A stretch of 64,000 nt of DNA from contig NZ_BMMZ01000009.1 of NCBI RefSeq assembly GCF_014646195.1, positions 1 to 64,000 of the forward strand, read 5' to 3'. Source of the stretch: Microlunatus endophyticus (GTDB lineage Bacteria; Actinomycetota; Actinomycetes; Propionibacteriales; Propionibacteriaceae). A program made the translations under genes and the position numbers. Shown here in pieces: positions 24,649-32,984 of the stretch. The notes under the pieces were generated by a model. The model was not told the DNA's origin and searched no databases. It saw only the letters and a program-made list of their open reading frames with translations. Every line of letters starts with the position of its first letter. Position 1 is the first letter of the stretch.

Positions 24649-26168
24649 CAGCCGCGTCCGATCAGGCCGGTCGTCTCCAACGGGTGCGGCCGGTACTTCC
24701 CGGACCTCTCGCCACACAGTCGCGGGGTCGGAAAGATCTTGTCCGGGTTGGCCAGACCGTCCGGGTTGAAGGCGTTGCGGACCCGCTGCATGGTGTCGAG
24801 GTCGTCGTCGGAGAACATCGTCGGCATCGAGCAGGCCTTGTCCGCTCCGATGCCGTGCTCGCCGCTGAGCGCGCCGCCGAAGGCGACGCAAAGCTCGGCG
24901 ATCGCGGTGGAGAGTTGTTCGGCGCGCTCAGTCTCCTCGGCATTGTCGGAGTCGAAGAGCACCAGCGGATGCAGATTCCCGTCGCCGGCATGGAAGACGT
25001 TGGCGACCCGGAGCGCGGCGGCGTTGGCCAGTTGGTCGATGCGGGTCAGGACCTCGGCAAGCCGGGTCCGCGGAATCACGCCGTCCTGGACCAGGTAGGC
25101 AGGACTGATCCGTCCCATGGCAGCGAAGGCGGACTTGCGCCCCTTCCAGATCAGGTCGCGCTCGTGTGGGGTCTGGGCGATCCTGATGTTGGTGGCGTGA
25201 TTGTCGCGGCAGAGTCGCTCGGCGATCTCGAACTCCTCGCCGACTGCGGCGTCGAATCCGTCGACCTCGATCACCAGGGCGGCTCCGGCGTCCCGGTTGT
25301 AGCCGGCATGGGTGGCTGTCTCCACCGCTGAAATGGCGAGTTGATCAAGCATCTCGACCGCGGCCGGGATGACTCCGTGCGACACCAGGCCGCTGACCGC
25401 ATCGGCAGCCTGTTCGGCTGTCGCGAAGTCGGCGACCAGAGTCCGGACCGCGACCGGACGGACCAGGAGCTTGACGATGATCTCGGTGACGATGCCGAGC
25501 GTGCCCTCGGAGCCGATGAACACCGCAAGCAGATCAGGACCGATCGGGTCTGCCGAGTTGCCACCCAGCTGGACGACCTCGCCCATGGGCGTGACGACGG
25601 TGACGGCGTGGATGTGATTGGTGGTGAAGCCGTACTTCAGGCAATGCGCACCACCGCTGTTCTCCGCGACATTGCCGCCGACACTGCAGACGATCTGGCT
25701 GGACGGGTCCGGGGCGAAGTACAGACCGTACGGCTCTGCCGCCGCCGACACCGCGCTGTTGGCCATCCCGGGTTGGACGGTCATCCGTCGGTTGTCGGCG
25801 TCGATCGCCAGCACCTTGCGCATCCGGGCAGTGCTGATCACGACGCTGTCCGGGCCGGGCAGCGCCCCGCCGGACAGACCGGTACCGGCCCCGCGCGGGA
25901 CGAAGCTGACGCCGTACTCGGCACAGATCCTGACGGCCCTGGCGACGTCCTCGGTGGATTCGGCCAGCACGACCAGCGCCGGCCGCATCCGGAAGGCGGT
26001 GAGCCCGTCGCACTCGTACGCCTTCAGTCCGACCGCATCGGTGACCAGCTGCTCGGGCGGAAATGCCGCCTGGAAAGCACTTCGGGCCGCAGTGGCCCGC
26101 CCGGCCGCGGCCGGTTCGCTGGCGCCCAGCTCAGTACCCGTGACGGGGTGCGAGGTCGGATGCGGCAC
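24648..26168 (-). CDS. glcD: Glycolate oxidase FAD-linked catalytic subunit
   Basis: 506-aa FAD-linked oxidase that oxidises glycolate, and often D-lactate, to the 2-oxo acid. The PCMH FAD domain carries VPRGAGTGLSGGALP and NVAENSGGAHCLKYG, and the C-terminal domain has FHAGDGNLHPLVLF and SGEHGIGADKACSM with conserved His residues. Length and motifs match GlcD. It starts at a GTG preceded by AAAGG, 37 bp after glcG. GlcE and GlcF directly downstream distinguish it from a stand-alone D-lactate dehydrogenase. Confidence 0.93.
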   Translation of the reverse strand: MPHPTSHPVTGTELGASEPAAAGRATAARSAFQAAFPPEQLVTDAVGLKAYECDGLTAFRMRPALVVLAESTEDVARAVRICAEYGVSFVPRGAGTGLSGGALPGPDSVVISTARMRKVLAIDADNRRMTVQPGMANSAVSAAAEPYGLYFAPDPSSQIVCSVGGNVAENSGGAHCLKYGFTTNHIHAVTVVTPMGEVVQLGGNSADPIGPDLLAVFIGSEGTLGIVTEIIVKLLVRPVAVRTLVADFATAEQAADAVSGLVSHGVIPAAVEMLDQLAISAVETATHAGYNRDAGAALVIEVDGFDAAVGEEFEIAERLCRDNHATNIRIAQTPHERDLIWKGRKSAFAAMGRISPAYLVQDGVIPRTRLAEVLTRIDQLANAAALRVANVFHAGDGNLHPLVLFDSDNAEETERAEQLSTAIAELCVAFGGALSGEHGIGADKACSMPTMFSDDDLDTMQRVRNAFNPDGLANPDKIFPTPRLCGERSGKYRPHPLETTGLIGRG

Positions 26169-26205
26169 TGCGTGACCTTTCGGATGGCGTGATGCGTCGG
26201 GGTTC

Positions 26206-26634
26206 TCAGTCGGGCTGGGCGGTCAGACCCGCGGCGGCGATCCCCGCGATCACGACCTTCTCGTCATTGTCCGACGTGTCACCGGACGCTCCAACAACAC
26301 CGACGACCGCGCCGTCGTCGAGGACCAGCACGCCGCCCGGAACCGCGACCAGCGCACCGCCGATCGCCGACGCGGCACCGGAGATGAAGTACGCCTGCTG
26401 TTCGGCACGACTCATCAGAGCCCGCGAGCCCATCCCCAGGGAGATGGCTCCGTACGCCTTGGCATGGGCGATCTCGAAGCGCTTGTTCGAGGCGCCGTCC
26501 TCGCGTTCGGCGGCGATCAGATGGCCGCCGGCGTCCAGCACGATCACCGCCATCGGCTTCAGATCCTCGGCGTGCGCGGTGTCCAGGGCTGCCGCAACGA
26601 TGACCCGGGCAGCTGCCAGACCGAATGTGCTCAC
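26206..26634 (-). CDS. glcG: GlcG/HbpS-type heme-binding family protein
   Basis: 142-aa protein of the GlcG/HbpS (DUF336) family, with the typical [20 protein letters not shown] opening and the [25 protein letters not shown] core around residues 90-115. Its role in glycolate use is unknown; relatives bind heme or act as accessory factors. The start is GTG at 26634, forming a GTGA overlap with the malate synthase stop. Its place between glcB and glcD is in line with the E. coli glc gene set. Confidence 0.88.
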   Translation of the reverse strand: MSTFGLAAARVIVAAALDTAHAEDLKPMAVIVLDAGGHLIAAEREDGASNKRFEIAHAKAYGAISLGMGSRALMSRAEQQAYFISGAASAIGGALVAVPGGVLVLDDGAVVGVVGASGDTSDNDEKVVIAGIAAAGLTAQPD

Positions 26635-28826
26635 GAGGCACTCCTCACCGGTTCAGTGATCAACTTGTCTTTGACCTGCCGACGGTAGCGATGCAGGATC
26701 GGCTCGGTGTAGCCGTTCGGCTGAGCGGTGCCTTCGATGATCAAGGCCCGGGCGGCCAGGAACGCCTCGCCGTCGTAGCCCGGCGCCATCGGTCGATAGT
26801 CGGGGTCGCCGGAATTCTGCTCGTCGACCTTCACCGCCATCCGGCGCAGCGTCTCCTCGACCTGGTCCCGGCTGACGAGGCCGTGCAGCAGCCAGTTGGC
26901 GACATGCTGGGAGGAGATCCGGCACGTCGCGCGGTCCTCCATCAGGGCGACGTCGTCGATGTCAGGAACCTTCGAACAGCCGATCCCCTGGTCGACCCAA
27001 CGGACGACGTAGCCGAGCACGCCCTGGATGTTGTTGTCGATCTCGACCTGCCGCTCCTCGGCGGTGTAGTCGCGGGCCGCCAAGGGGATTCGGAGCAGCT
27101 CTCGCCGGTCGGTGGGTGGTCGCGATGCCAGTTCCTGCTGTCGGGCGAAGACATCGACCTGGTGGTAGTGCAGCGCGTGCAGGGTGGCGGCGGTGGGAGA
27201 CGGGACCCAGGCGGTGGTCGCGCCGGCCAGCGGCTGCTGGACCTTCTGTTCGAGCATGTCGGCCATCAGATCCGGCATCGCCCACATGCCCTTGCCGATC
27301 TGGGCGCGCCCCGGAAGCCCTGCCCGGATGCCGATGTCGACGTTGCGGTCCTCGTACGCCGTGATCCACGGCTGGCTCTTCATCTCCGCCTTGCGGACCA
27401 CCGGGCCGGCATACATCGACGTGTGGATCTCGTCGCCGGTCCGGTCGAGGAAACCGGTGTTGATGAAGACGATCCGATCTCGGGCCGGGACCAGGGATGC
27501 GACGAGATTGGCCGACGTCCGGCGCTCCTCGTCCATGATGCCGAGCTTGATCGTCAGCGGCGCCAGGCCGAGCAGTTCCTCGACGTGAGCGAAGATGTCG
27601 GCGGTCAGCGCGACCTCGTCGGGCCCGTGCATCTTCGGCTTGACCACATACATCGAGCCCGTCAGCGAGTTGTTGAGCTGGGTTCGGCTCTGAAGATCGC
27701 GGAGCGAACCGAGCCCGGTCATGATCGCGTCGAGGATTCCCTCCGGCACCTGGTTGCCGGCGTTGTCCAGGATCGCGTCGGTGTTCATGTGGTGACCGAC
27801 GTGGCGGACGAAGAGCAGGGAACGACCGCGCAGCGTCGCCGGGGAGCCGTCGGGGGCGGTGTAATCGCGGTCGGGATTCATCCGGCGGGTGAAGGTCCGT
27901 CCGGCCTTGGTCACCTCGGCCGAGAGCGTGCCGGCCATCAGCTGCAGCCAGTTGGTGTAGCCGAGCACCTTGTCCTCGGTGTCGACGGCCGCGATCGAGT
28001 CCTCGAGGTCCATGATCGTCGTCACGGCCGACTCGACCAGGACGTCCTTGATGCCGGCCGGGTCGTCGCGCCCGATGGGCGCCCGGCGATCGATCAGAAT
28101 CTCCAGGTGCAGCCGGTTGTGGAGCAGGATCACGGATTCCGGGGCCGCCGGGTCGCCGCGGTATCCGACGAACTGGTCCGGATCCGCCAGTCCGACGGTG
28201 CCATTGTCGGATTGCTCGACGGCAAGCCGGCCGCCGGAGATCGCATAGCTCGTCGCGTTCCGGTGGCTCCCATCGGCGAGCGGCGCGACGGAGTCGAGGA
28301 AGTCCCGTACGCGATCCACCACGGCGGCGCCGCGGAGCGGGTTGTAGTCCGTACCGGGCGACTGGTCACCGGACTGGTCGATCGCGTCGGTGCCGTACAA
28401 AGCGTCGTAGAGCGAACCCCAGCGAGCATTGACCGCGTTGGCTGCATACCGCTTGTTGAGCAGCGGGACGACCAACTGCGGACCGGCCTGCTCGGCGATC
28501 TCGGTATCGACGTTTCCGGTATCGACCCGGACATCGCCCTTGTCATCGACCAGGTAACCGATGTCGGTCAGGAAGTCGAGGTACTTGTCCTCGTCGACCT
28601 GTCCGGGGGCAGCGCGGTGGTAGTCGTCGATCTTGGCCTGGATCTCGTCCCGGTCAGCGAGCAACCGGTCGATCCGCGGCGCGAGGTCGGCGAAGATCGT
28701 GGCCACACCCGACCAGAAGCTGCCGGACTCCAGCCCGGAACCCGGCAGCGCGACATCCTCGACGAACCGATGCAATCCGGCCGCCACGGACAGCCCCGCA
28801 ACCTCGACGCGCTCTGTATCCGACAT
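26631..28826 (-). CDS. glcB: Malate synthase G
   Basis: 731-aa enzyme condensing glyoxylate with acetyl-CoA to malate. Length and motifs are those of the monomeric G isoform: [38 protein letters not shown], the [12 protein letters not shown] segment, and [20 protein letters not shown]. The ATG at 28826 follows GAAGGG by about six bases; the longer open frame to 29018 has no family similarity. It is the first gene of the glc operon, whose upstream region carries an ATTCC-N7-GGAAT site and a decayed IclR gene. Confidence 0.95.
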   Translation of the reverse strand: MSDTERVEVAGLSVAAGLHRFVEDVALPGSGLESGSFWSGVATIFADLAPRIDRLLADRDEIQAKIDDYHRAAPGQVDEDKYLDFLTDIGYLVDDKGDVRVDTGNVDTEIAEQAGPQLVVPLLNKRYAANAVNARWGSLYDALYGTDAIDQSGDQSPGTDYNPLRGAAVVDRVRDFLDSVAPLADGSHRNATSYAISGGRLAVEQSDNGTVGLADPDQFVGYRGDPAAPESVILLHNRLHLEILIDRRAPIGRDDPAGIKDVLVESAVTTIMDLEDSIAAVDTEDKVLGYTNWLQLMAGTLSAEVTKAGRTFTRRMNPDRDYTAPDGSPATLRGRSLLFVRHVGHHMNTDAILDNAGNQVPEGILDAIMTGLGSLRDLQSRTQLNNSLTGSMYVVKPKMHGPDEVALTADIFAHVEELLGLAPLTIKLGIMDEERRTSANLVASLVPARDRIVFINTGFLDRTGDEIHTSMYAGPVVRKAEMKSQPWITAYEDRNVDIGIRAGLPGRAQIGKGMWAMPDLMADMLEQKVQQPLAGATTAWVPSPTAATLHALHYHQVDVFARQQELASRPPTDRRELLRIPLAARDYTAEERQVEIDNNIQGVLGYVVRWVDQGIGCSKVPDIDDVALMEDRATCRISSQHVANWLLHGLVSRDQVEETLRRMAVKVDEQNSGDPDYRPMAPGYDGEAFLAARALIIEGTAQPNGYTEPILHRYRRQVKDKLITEPVRSAS

Positions 28827-28889
28827 GAACGTCCCTTCGACGACACGGCCCCGACAGTTGTGCCACCGTCGACGACCCTTGCAGCAGCT

Positions 28890-28906
28890 ATTCCACTTTA
28901 CGGAAT
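28890..28906. promoter_or_regulatory. IclR-like operator candidate before glcB
   Basis: ATTCCACTTTACGGAAT is an inverted repeat (ATTCC-N7-GGAAT) in the only AT-rich patch of this region, 64 bp before the glcB start. IclR-family operators commonly have TTCC/GGAA half-sites. The patch also holds the likely glcB promoter, but no convincing -35/-10 pair could be fixed. Confidence 0.4.
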
Positions 28907-28959
28907 TGATACTCCGCGCACCGGAATTTAAGGTAAAGCATACCGACGTCCCGGTCAAG

Positions 28960-29520
28960 CGTGGACCGTCGGTCGGCACCGGCACACCATCATCGGGCGG
29001 TTCCGGAGTCCATGGCAACGCCCGATCCGCTCAGCGGCATCCTTCAACGGACGCGTCCGCCAATGCCGCCAGGATCTCCTTACGCGACCCCGGCGTCGTG
29101 CAGCGCGACCCGGTGACCGACCTCGGTGAACATCCGCAGCGGGTGCGGTGACGGCGATTGCGCAACGCAAACCGCCGCGCCGCGGTCGAGGATCGCAAGG
29201 TTGGCGGTTTCCACCAAGACACTGCACCAGCGTGTCCAATTCACGTCCCGCATACTCGCCCAGCGGCGCCTGCGCCTGATCGCCGAGCCTGATCAAACCG
29301 GCGCCGAGTGCGTGCCGTCGGGACAGCGACTGCGGGCGTGATCAACTCTGAAGAAGCTTCCGCACATCACCGGATACAACTCGGATCTGTGGCCCAGAGG
29401 GAACTCTCGGCAACCGGCCACGGCGTCGGATCGGTCCCGAGCCGGAACTTCGGCGGGGCCATTGACCCGCGTCAGCTCCTGCTCTACGCTAGCACGCAGT
29501 TTCCATGTCGTGGAGTTCAA
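28960..29520 (-). pseudogene. Decayed IclR family regulator
   Basis: Pieces of one IclR protein appear in order in different minus-strand frames. One frame gives SLSRRHALGAGLIRLGDQ and APLGEYAGRELDTLVQ; the next gives ETANLAILDRGAAVCVAQ, SPSPHPLRMFTEVGH and RVALHDAGVA then a stop; the following gives KEILAALADASVEG. They match the intact regulator at 38003 (QSPSPHPMRMFTEVGHRAHTHSTGVGKAILAQL). Several frameshifts and stops make a functional product impossible. It lies upstream of and in the same direction as glcB, so it may once have regulated the glc operon or the importer on the other side. The limits are approximate. Confidence 0.8.
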
Positions 29521-29536
29521 CTACCACATAGCGGAG
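29508..29536 (+). promoter_or_regulatory. Shared 29-bp upstream element, copy A
   Basis: This stretch matches 41318-41346 at 22 of 29 positions, with blocks TCGTGGA, ACT, CCA, ATA and CGGA conserved in register. It sits at the 5' end of the decayed IclR gene and 228 bp before the importer operon on the plus strand. A weaker relative occurs near 44539-44564. It may be an operator of a common regulon. Confidence 0.5.
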
Positions 29537-29764
29537 CTTTTCTCACAAGGCCCTGCAGCCCTGCGGCTAGAACGTATGTCGGCATCCGGAAATCGCGTTT
29601 CACGATACGGCGCTTTCCGACAATCGCATAGCTCAATCCATCATGTCCAGTGGCTCGACGATGACTCACCTGGCGCGCGGCGATTCGACTGCACGCGCGG
29701 TGGCGTCACACGCCTTTCCGTTATGAGAGCCACGGATCGCTTCTCAGAGATCGGAGATTGGCCG

Positions 29765-31075
29765 ATGACTCGCGGTAGCTCAACGATGTCCCGCCGCGCC
29801 CTGCTCACGACGTCAGGGCTCAGTGCCGCTGCACTCGCGCTCAGTTCCTGCGCGAAGGGCAACGGCAGCGCCGGCGCAGCAGCAGGTGGCGGTAGCAATA
29901 TCGTCACCAGCGCCTCCTGGGAGGACGGCGTCGGCGACCTGCTCAAGGGCGCCATCGCGGACGCCTGGTCCAAGAAGTCCGGCAAGAAGATCCAGGCACA
30001 GGCCAGTGTCAGTTTCGACGACTACCAGACCCGGTTCCGCACCCTCCTCGCCGGCGGCGCACCGCCGGACGTCATGCGACTCAACGACGATTTCCTGGGA
30101 GAGATCTCCGGGAAGAAGCTGAGCAAGGACCTGGCGCCCTATTTCAAGAAGTCCGGCCTGAACAAGGACGACTTCTTCCCCATCTTCACCTGGTCGGACC
30201 TACCCAGCGGTCAGCGAGGACTGGTCGTCGCCCAGCAGGTGCGGGTGCTCTACTACAACAAGACGATGTTCCAGAAGGAAAACGTTCCGCTGCCGCCGAC
30301 CGACTGGGTCGCGGACCACTGGACCTGGGACGACTTCCTGAGCGCCGCCAAGTCCCTGACGAAAGGAACCAGCCAGTACGGTGCGTCGATCTACCAGGAC
30401 ACCGGATACGAAGAGATCTGGTCCCGCAACAACGGCGGCGAGGGCACCTATTCGCCGGACGGTAAAAAGTTCACCCTGGCCGATCCCAAGGGCGTCGAGG
30501 CGATCCAGTGGGTCGCCGATCTGACCAACAAGTACCACGTGCAGCCGAAATGGGGCGACGTGACACCTGACCAGGCCGTCGAGCGGATGTTCGTCGCCGG
30601 CAAGCTCGGCATGATGCTGGCAACCTCGTCCGACATCGCCTACTACAACGAGAACGTCAAGGACTTCGAGTGGGATCTCGCGCCGATCCCGGCCAAGGTC
30701 AACCAGTACCAACAGGGCAGCGTCGTGCTCTACATCATTCCGGAGAAGGGCAAGAACCCTGACGCCGCCTGGGACTACCTCAATTTCGCGATCGGACCGG
30801 ACGGCGGAAGGTTCATCGCCGAGGCCGGCGTCTCTGTCCCGGTGAACAAGAAGGCGGCGGAATCCCTGAAGAGTCCCGGCAAATACCCGGCCCACATCGA
30901 CTTGCTCAGCTCGGGCGCCGACCACAACAAGATCGTCAACTACACGACGGCAGGTTCGGCCGCGGTCAGCCTCTTCCGTCCCCAGCTGCAGCGGGTCTAC
31001 ACCGGCGATCTCACCGCAGCCAAAGCGCTCGGAGGCATCCGCGCCCAGGTCGAGCAAGCGCTGGCGGCCGGCTGA
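29765..31075 (+). CDS. Family 1 extracellular sugar-binding lipoprotein
   Basis: 436-aa binding protein of a CUT1 sugar importer. The N terminus is a twin-arginine lipoprotein signal (SRRALLTTSGLSAAALALSSC, lipobox Cys29), then the mature family 1 fold with ITSASWEDG-type opening strands, FRTLLAGGAPPDVMRLNDD and TWDDFLSAAKSLTKG. The ATG at 29765 follows GGAG by eight bases and starts the signal; the frame is open from 29462 but that extension is not signal-like. It is the first gene of the plus-strand operon. The ligand is unknown; downstream putative glycosidases point to a glycoside or oligosaccharide. Confidence 0.92.
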   Translation: MTRGSSTMSRRALLTTSGLSAAALALSSCAKGNGSAGAAAGGGSNIVTSASWEDGVGDLLKGAIADAWSKKSGKKIQAQASVSFDDYQTRFRTLLAGGAPPDVMRLNDDFLGEISGKKLSKDLAPYFKKSGLNKDDFFPIFTWSDLPSGQRGLVVAQQVRVLYYNKTMFQKENVPLPPTDWVADHWTWDDFLSAAKSLTKGTSQYGASIYQDTGYEEIWSRNNGGEGTYSPDGKKFTLADPKGVEAIQWVADLTNKYHVQPKWGDVTPDQAVERMFVAGKLGMMLATSSDIAYYNENVKDFEWDLAPIPAKVNQYQQGSVVLYIIPEKGKNPDAAWDYLNFAIGPDGGRFIAEAGVSVPVNKKAAESLKSPGKYPAHIDLLSSGADHNKIVNYTTAGSAAVSLFRPQLQRVYTGDLTAAKALGGIRAQVEQALAAG

Positions 31076-31079
31076 TCCG

Positions 31080-32036
31080 ATGGTGACAACGATGTCCGAC
31101 ATGCCCGTCCGGGCAACCGGCCCGACCTCCGCTCCCGAGCGTCGTGCCAGTGCGCGGCGGGCACGACGCCGCATGACGCTGTACGGCTGGCTCTTCATCG
31201 GACCACTGATCCTGGGAATCCTCGCGTTCCAAGGGATCCCGGTCGTGGTCTCCATCTACACCTCCTTCACGAACTGGGACGGGATCACGACTCCGAAGTT
31301 CCTCGGATTCGGCAACTATGCCCGGATGTTCACCAAGGATCCGCAGTACTGGCGCACGCTGCTCAACACGATCGAGTTCACCGTCGGCGTCATTCCGCTC
31401 ACGATCATCGGTGCCCTGTTGCTAGCGGTGCTGTGCAACGGCAAGGGCAAGGTCTCCAACGCCGTCTTCCGGACCGCGTACTTCACCCCGTACGTGACCA
31501 GCATCGTGGCGATCGGCCTGGTCTGGAGCCAGCTGTTCACACCGAGTGGTGTCCTGAACCAACTGCTGGCGAAGATCGGAATCGACGGCCCGTCATGGTT
31601 GACCGACGTGCACTGGGCCATGCCGGCCGTCATCCTGGTATCGGCCTGGCAGGCCATCGGCTATCCGATGGTGATCTTCTTGGCCGGACTGCAGAACATC
31701 CCGGAGACGCTCCACGAGGCTGCGAAGGTCGACGGGGCGAATTCCTGGAACCGTTTCCTCCGGGTCACCCTGCCGCTGCTGACACCGCAGATCTTCTTCG
31801 TGCTGATCACCCAGATCATCGCGTCGTTCCAGGTGTTCGCATTGATCTTCGTCATGACCAAGGGTGGTCCCGGCACGGCGACAACCGTCTACATCTATTA
31901 CTTGTACCAGAACGGTTTCACCTTCGGTGATCTTGGATTCGCCTCCGCCATGGCGTGGATCCTGTTCCTGATCATCGGCCTGGTGACCTTCGCCCAGCTG
32001 CGGTTGCAACGTCGCTGGGTGTTCTACAACGACTAG
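31080..32036 (+). CDS. CUT1 sugar ABC transporter permease (MalF type)
   Basis: 318-aa permease with a short basic cytoplasmic N terminus and six membrane helices. The EAA loop begins EAAKVDGANSWNRF and is followed by the typical VMTKGGPGTATTVYIYYLY segment. It begins four bases after the binding-protein stop, so it is co-translated. No ATPase gene lies in this operon, implying a shared MsiK-type ATPase. Confidence 0.93.
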   Translation: MVTTMSDMPVRATGPTSAPERRASARRARRRMTLYGWLFIGPLILGILAFQGIPVVVSIYTSFTNWDGITTPKFLGFGNYARMFTKDPQYWRTLLNTIEFTVGVIPLTIIGALLLAVLCNGKGKVSNAVFRTAYFTPYVTSIVAIGLVWSQLFTPSGVLNQLLAKIGIDGPSWLTDVHWAMPAVILVSAWQAIGYPMVIFLAGLQNIPETLHEAAKVDGANSWNRFLRVTLPLLTPQIFFVLITQIIASFQVFALIFVMTKGGPGTATTVYIYYLYQNGFTFGDLGFASAMAWILFLIIGLVTFAQLRLQRRWVFYND

Positions 32037-32063
32037 TCCCGACTGCTGAAGAGAGCTAGTTCC

Positions 32064-32945
32064 ATGTCGACCGAAGCCCAACTTGCTCCACCCAAGGCGA
32101 TCCCGGCGCCGAGCGCAGCCGACGCGCACGCGGCGCGGTTCGTCGCCCGCGGCGCCCGATGGATCTTCATGCTGGTACTGGCTATCGCCTTCGCGACGCC
32201 ATTGCTGTGGATGCTGGCAACATCGTTGAAGAGCGAGACCGATCTCAGTGCCCACACCCTGTCGCTGATCCCGCAACATTTCGTGTGGAGCAACTACGGG
32301 CAGGCATTCACGGCCATCAGCCCGTTCCTGTGGAATTCGGTGCAACTCGCCGTCATCAACGTCGTCGGTGTATTGGTGATCTCGTCGATTGCGGCGTACG
32401 CCTTTGCACGGCTGGAGTTCGCGGGCCGTGACATCGCGTTCTTCTTCGTGCTGGCGACGGCGATCATTCCGAGCATCGTGTTGCTCATCCCGCAATACAT
32501 CATCTTCCAGCGGATCGGATGGGTCGATACCCAGTTGCCGCTGTGGGTGCCACGGGTGATGACACCCGTGTTCGGAACCTTCCTCCTGCGCCAGGCGTTC
32601 ATGGGCCTGCCCCGTGAGCTCGATGACGCCGCCAAGATCGACGGTGTCAGCATCTTCGGCATCTACTGGCGGATCCTGTTGCCACAGGTCCGGCCGGCCG
32701 TCGCGGCGGTTGCCGTCTTCACCTTCATCGAGTCCTGGAACGATCTCTTCGGTCCGTTGATCTTCATCAACTCGACCAATCTGGCGACACTCCCGCTCGC
32801 GCTCGCCCAGTTCTCGGGCCAGTACTTCTCCACCACGACGCTGCTGATGGCCGCATCGGCGATCAGCATCCTGCCGGTCATCGTCGTGTTCCTGCTGGCA
32901 CAGAGATATTTCGTGCAGGGCATCGCGGCCAGCGGCCTCCGATAA
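32064..32945 (+). CDS. CUT1 sugar ABC transporter permease (MalG type)
   Basis: 293-aa permease with six membrane helices and the EAA loop DDAAKIDGVSIFGIYWRI. The N-terminal LLWMLATSLKSETDL and C-terminal LAQRYFVQGIAASGLR are typical of the second CUT1 permease. It lies 27 bp after the MalF-type gene with GAGAG before the ATG, and completes the membrane channel. Confidence 0.93.
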   Translation: MSTEAQLAPPKAIPAPSAADAHAARFVARGARWIFMLVLAIAFATPLLWMLATSLKSETDLSAHTLSLIPQHFVWSNYGQAFTAISPFLWNSVQLAVINVVGVLVISSIAAYAFARLEFAGRDIAFFFVLATAIIPSIVLLIPQYIIFQRIGWVDTQLPLWVPRVMTPVFGTFLLRQAFMGLPRELDDAAKIDGVSIFGIYWRILLPQVRPAVAAVAVFTFIESWNDLFGPLIFINSTNLATLPLALAQFSGQYFSTTTLLMAASAISILPVIVVFLLAQRYFVQGIAASGLR

Positions 32946-32984
32946 GCCCGACACCGTCCGCCACCTTCCGAGGAGACAGCTCAG

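Noticed and set aside
26625..28931. A 768-codon open frame opposite malate synthase G
   Set aside because: Antisense shadow; composition is rich in Asp, Val, Gly and Arg without motifs, while glcB is a complete known enzyme.
28955..29296. A 113-codon open frame as an intact small gene
   Set aside because: Its N terminus matches IclR proteins but the rest leaves the family frame, so it is part of the decayed regulator.
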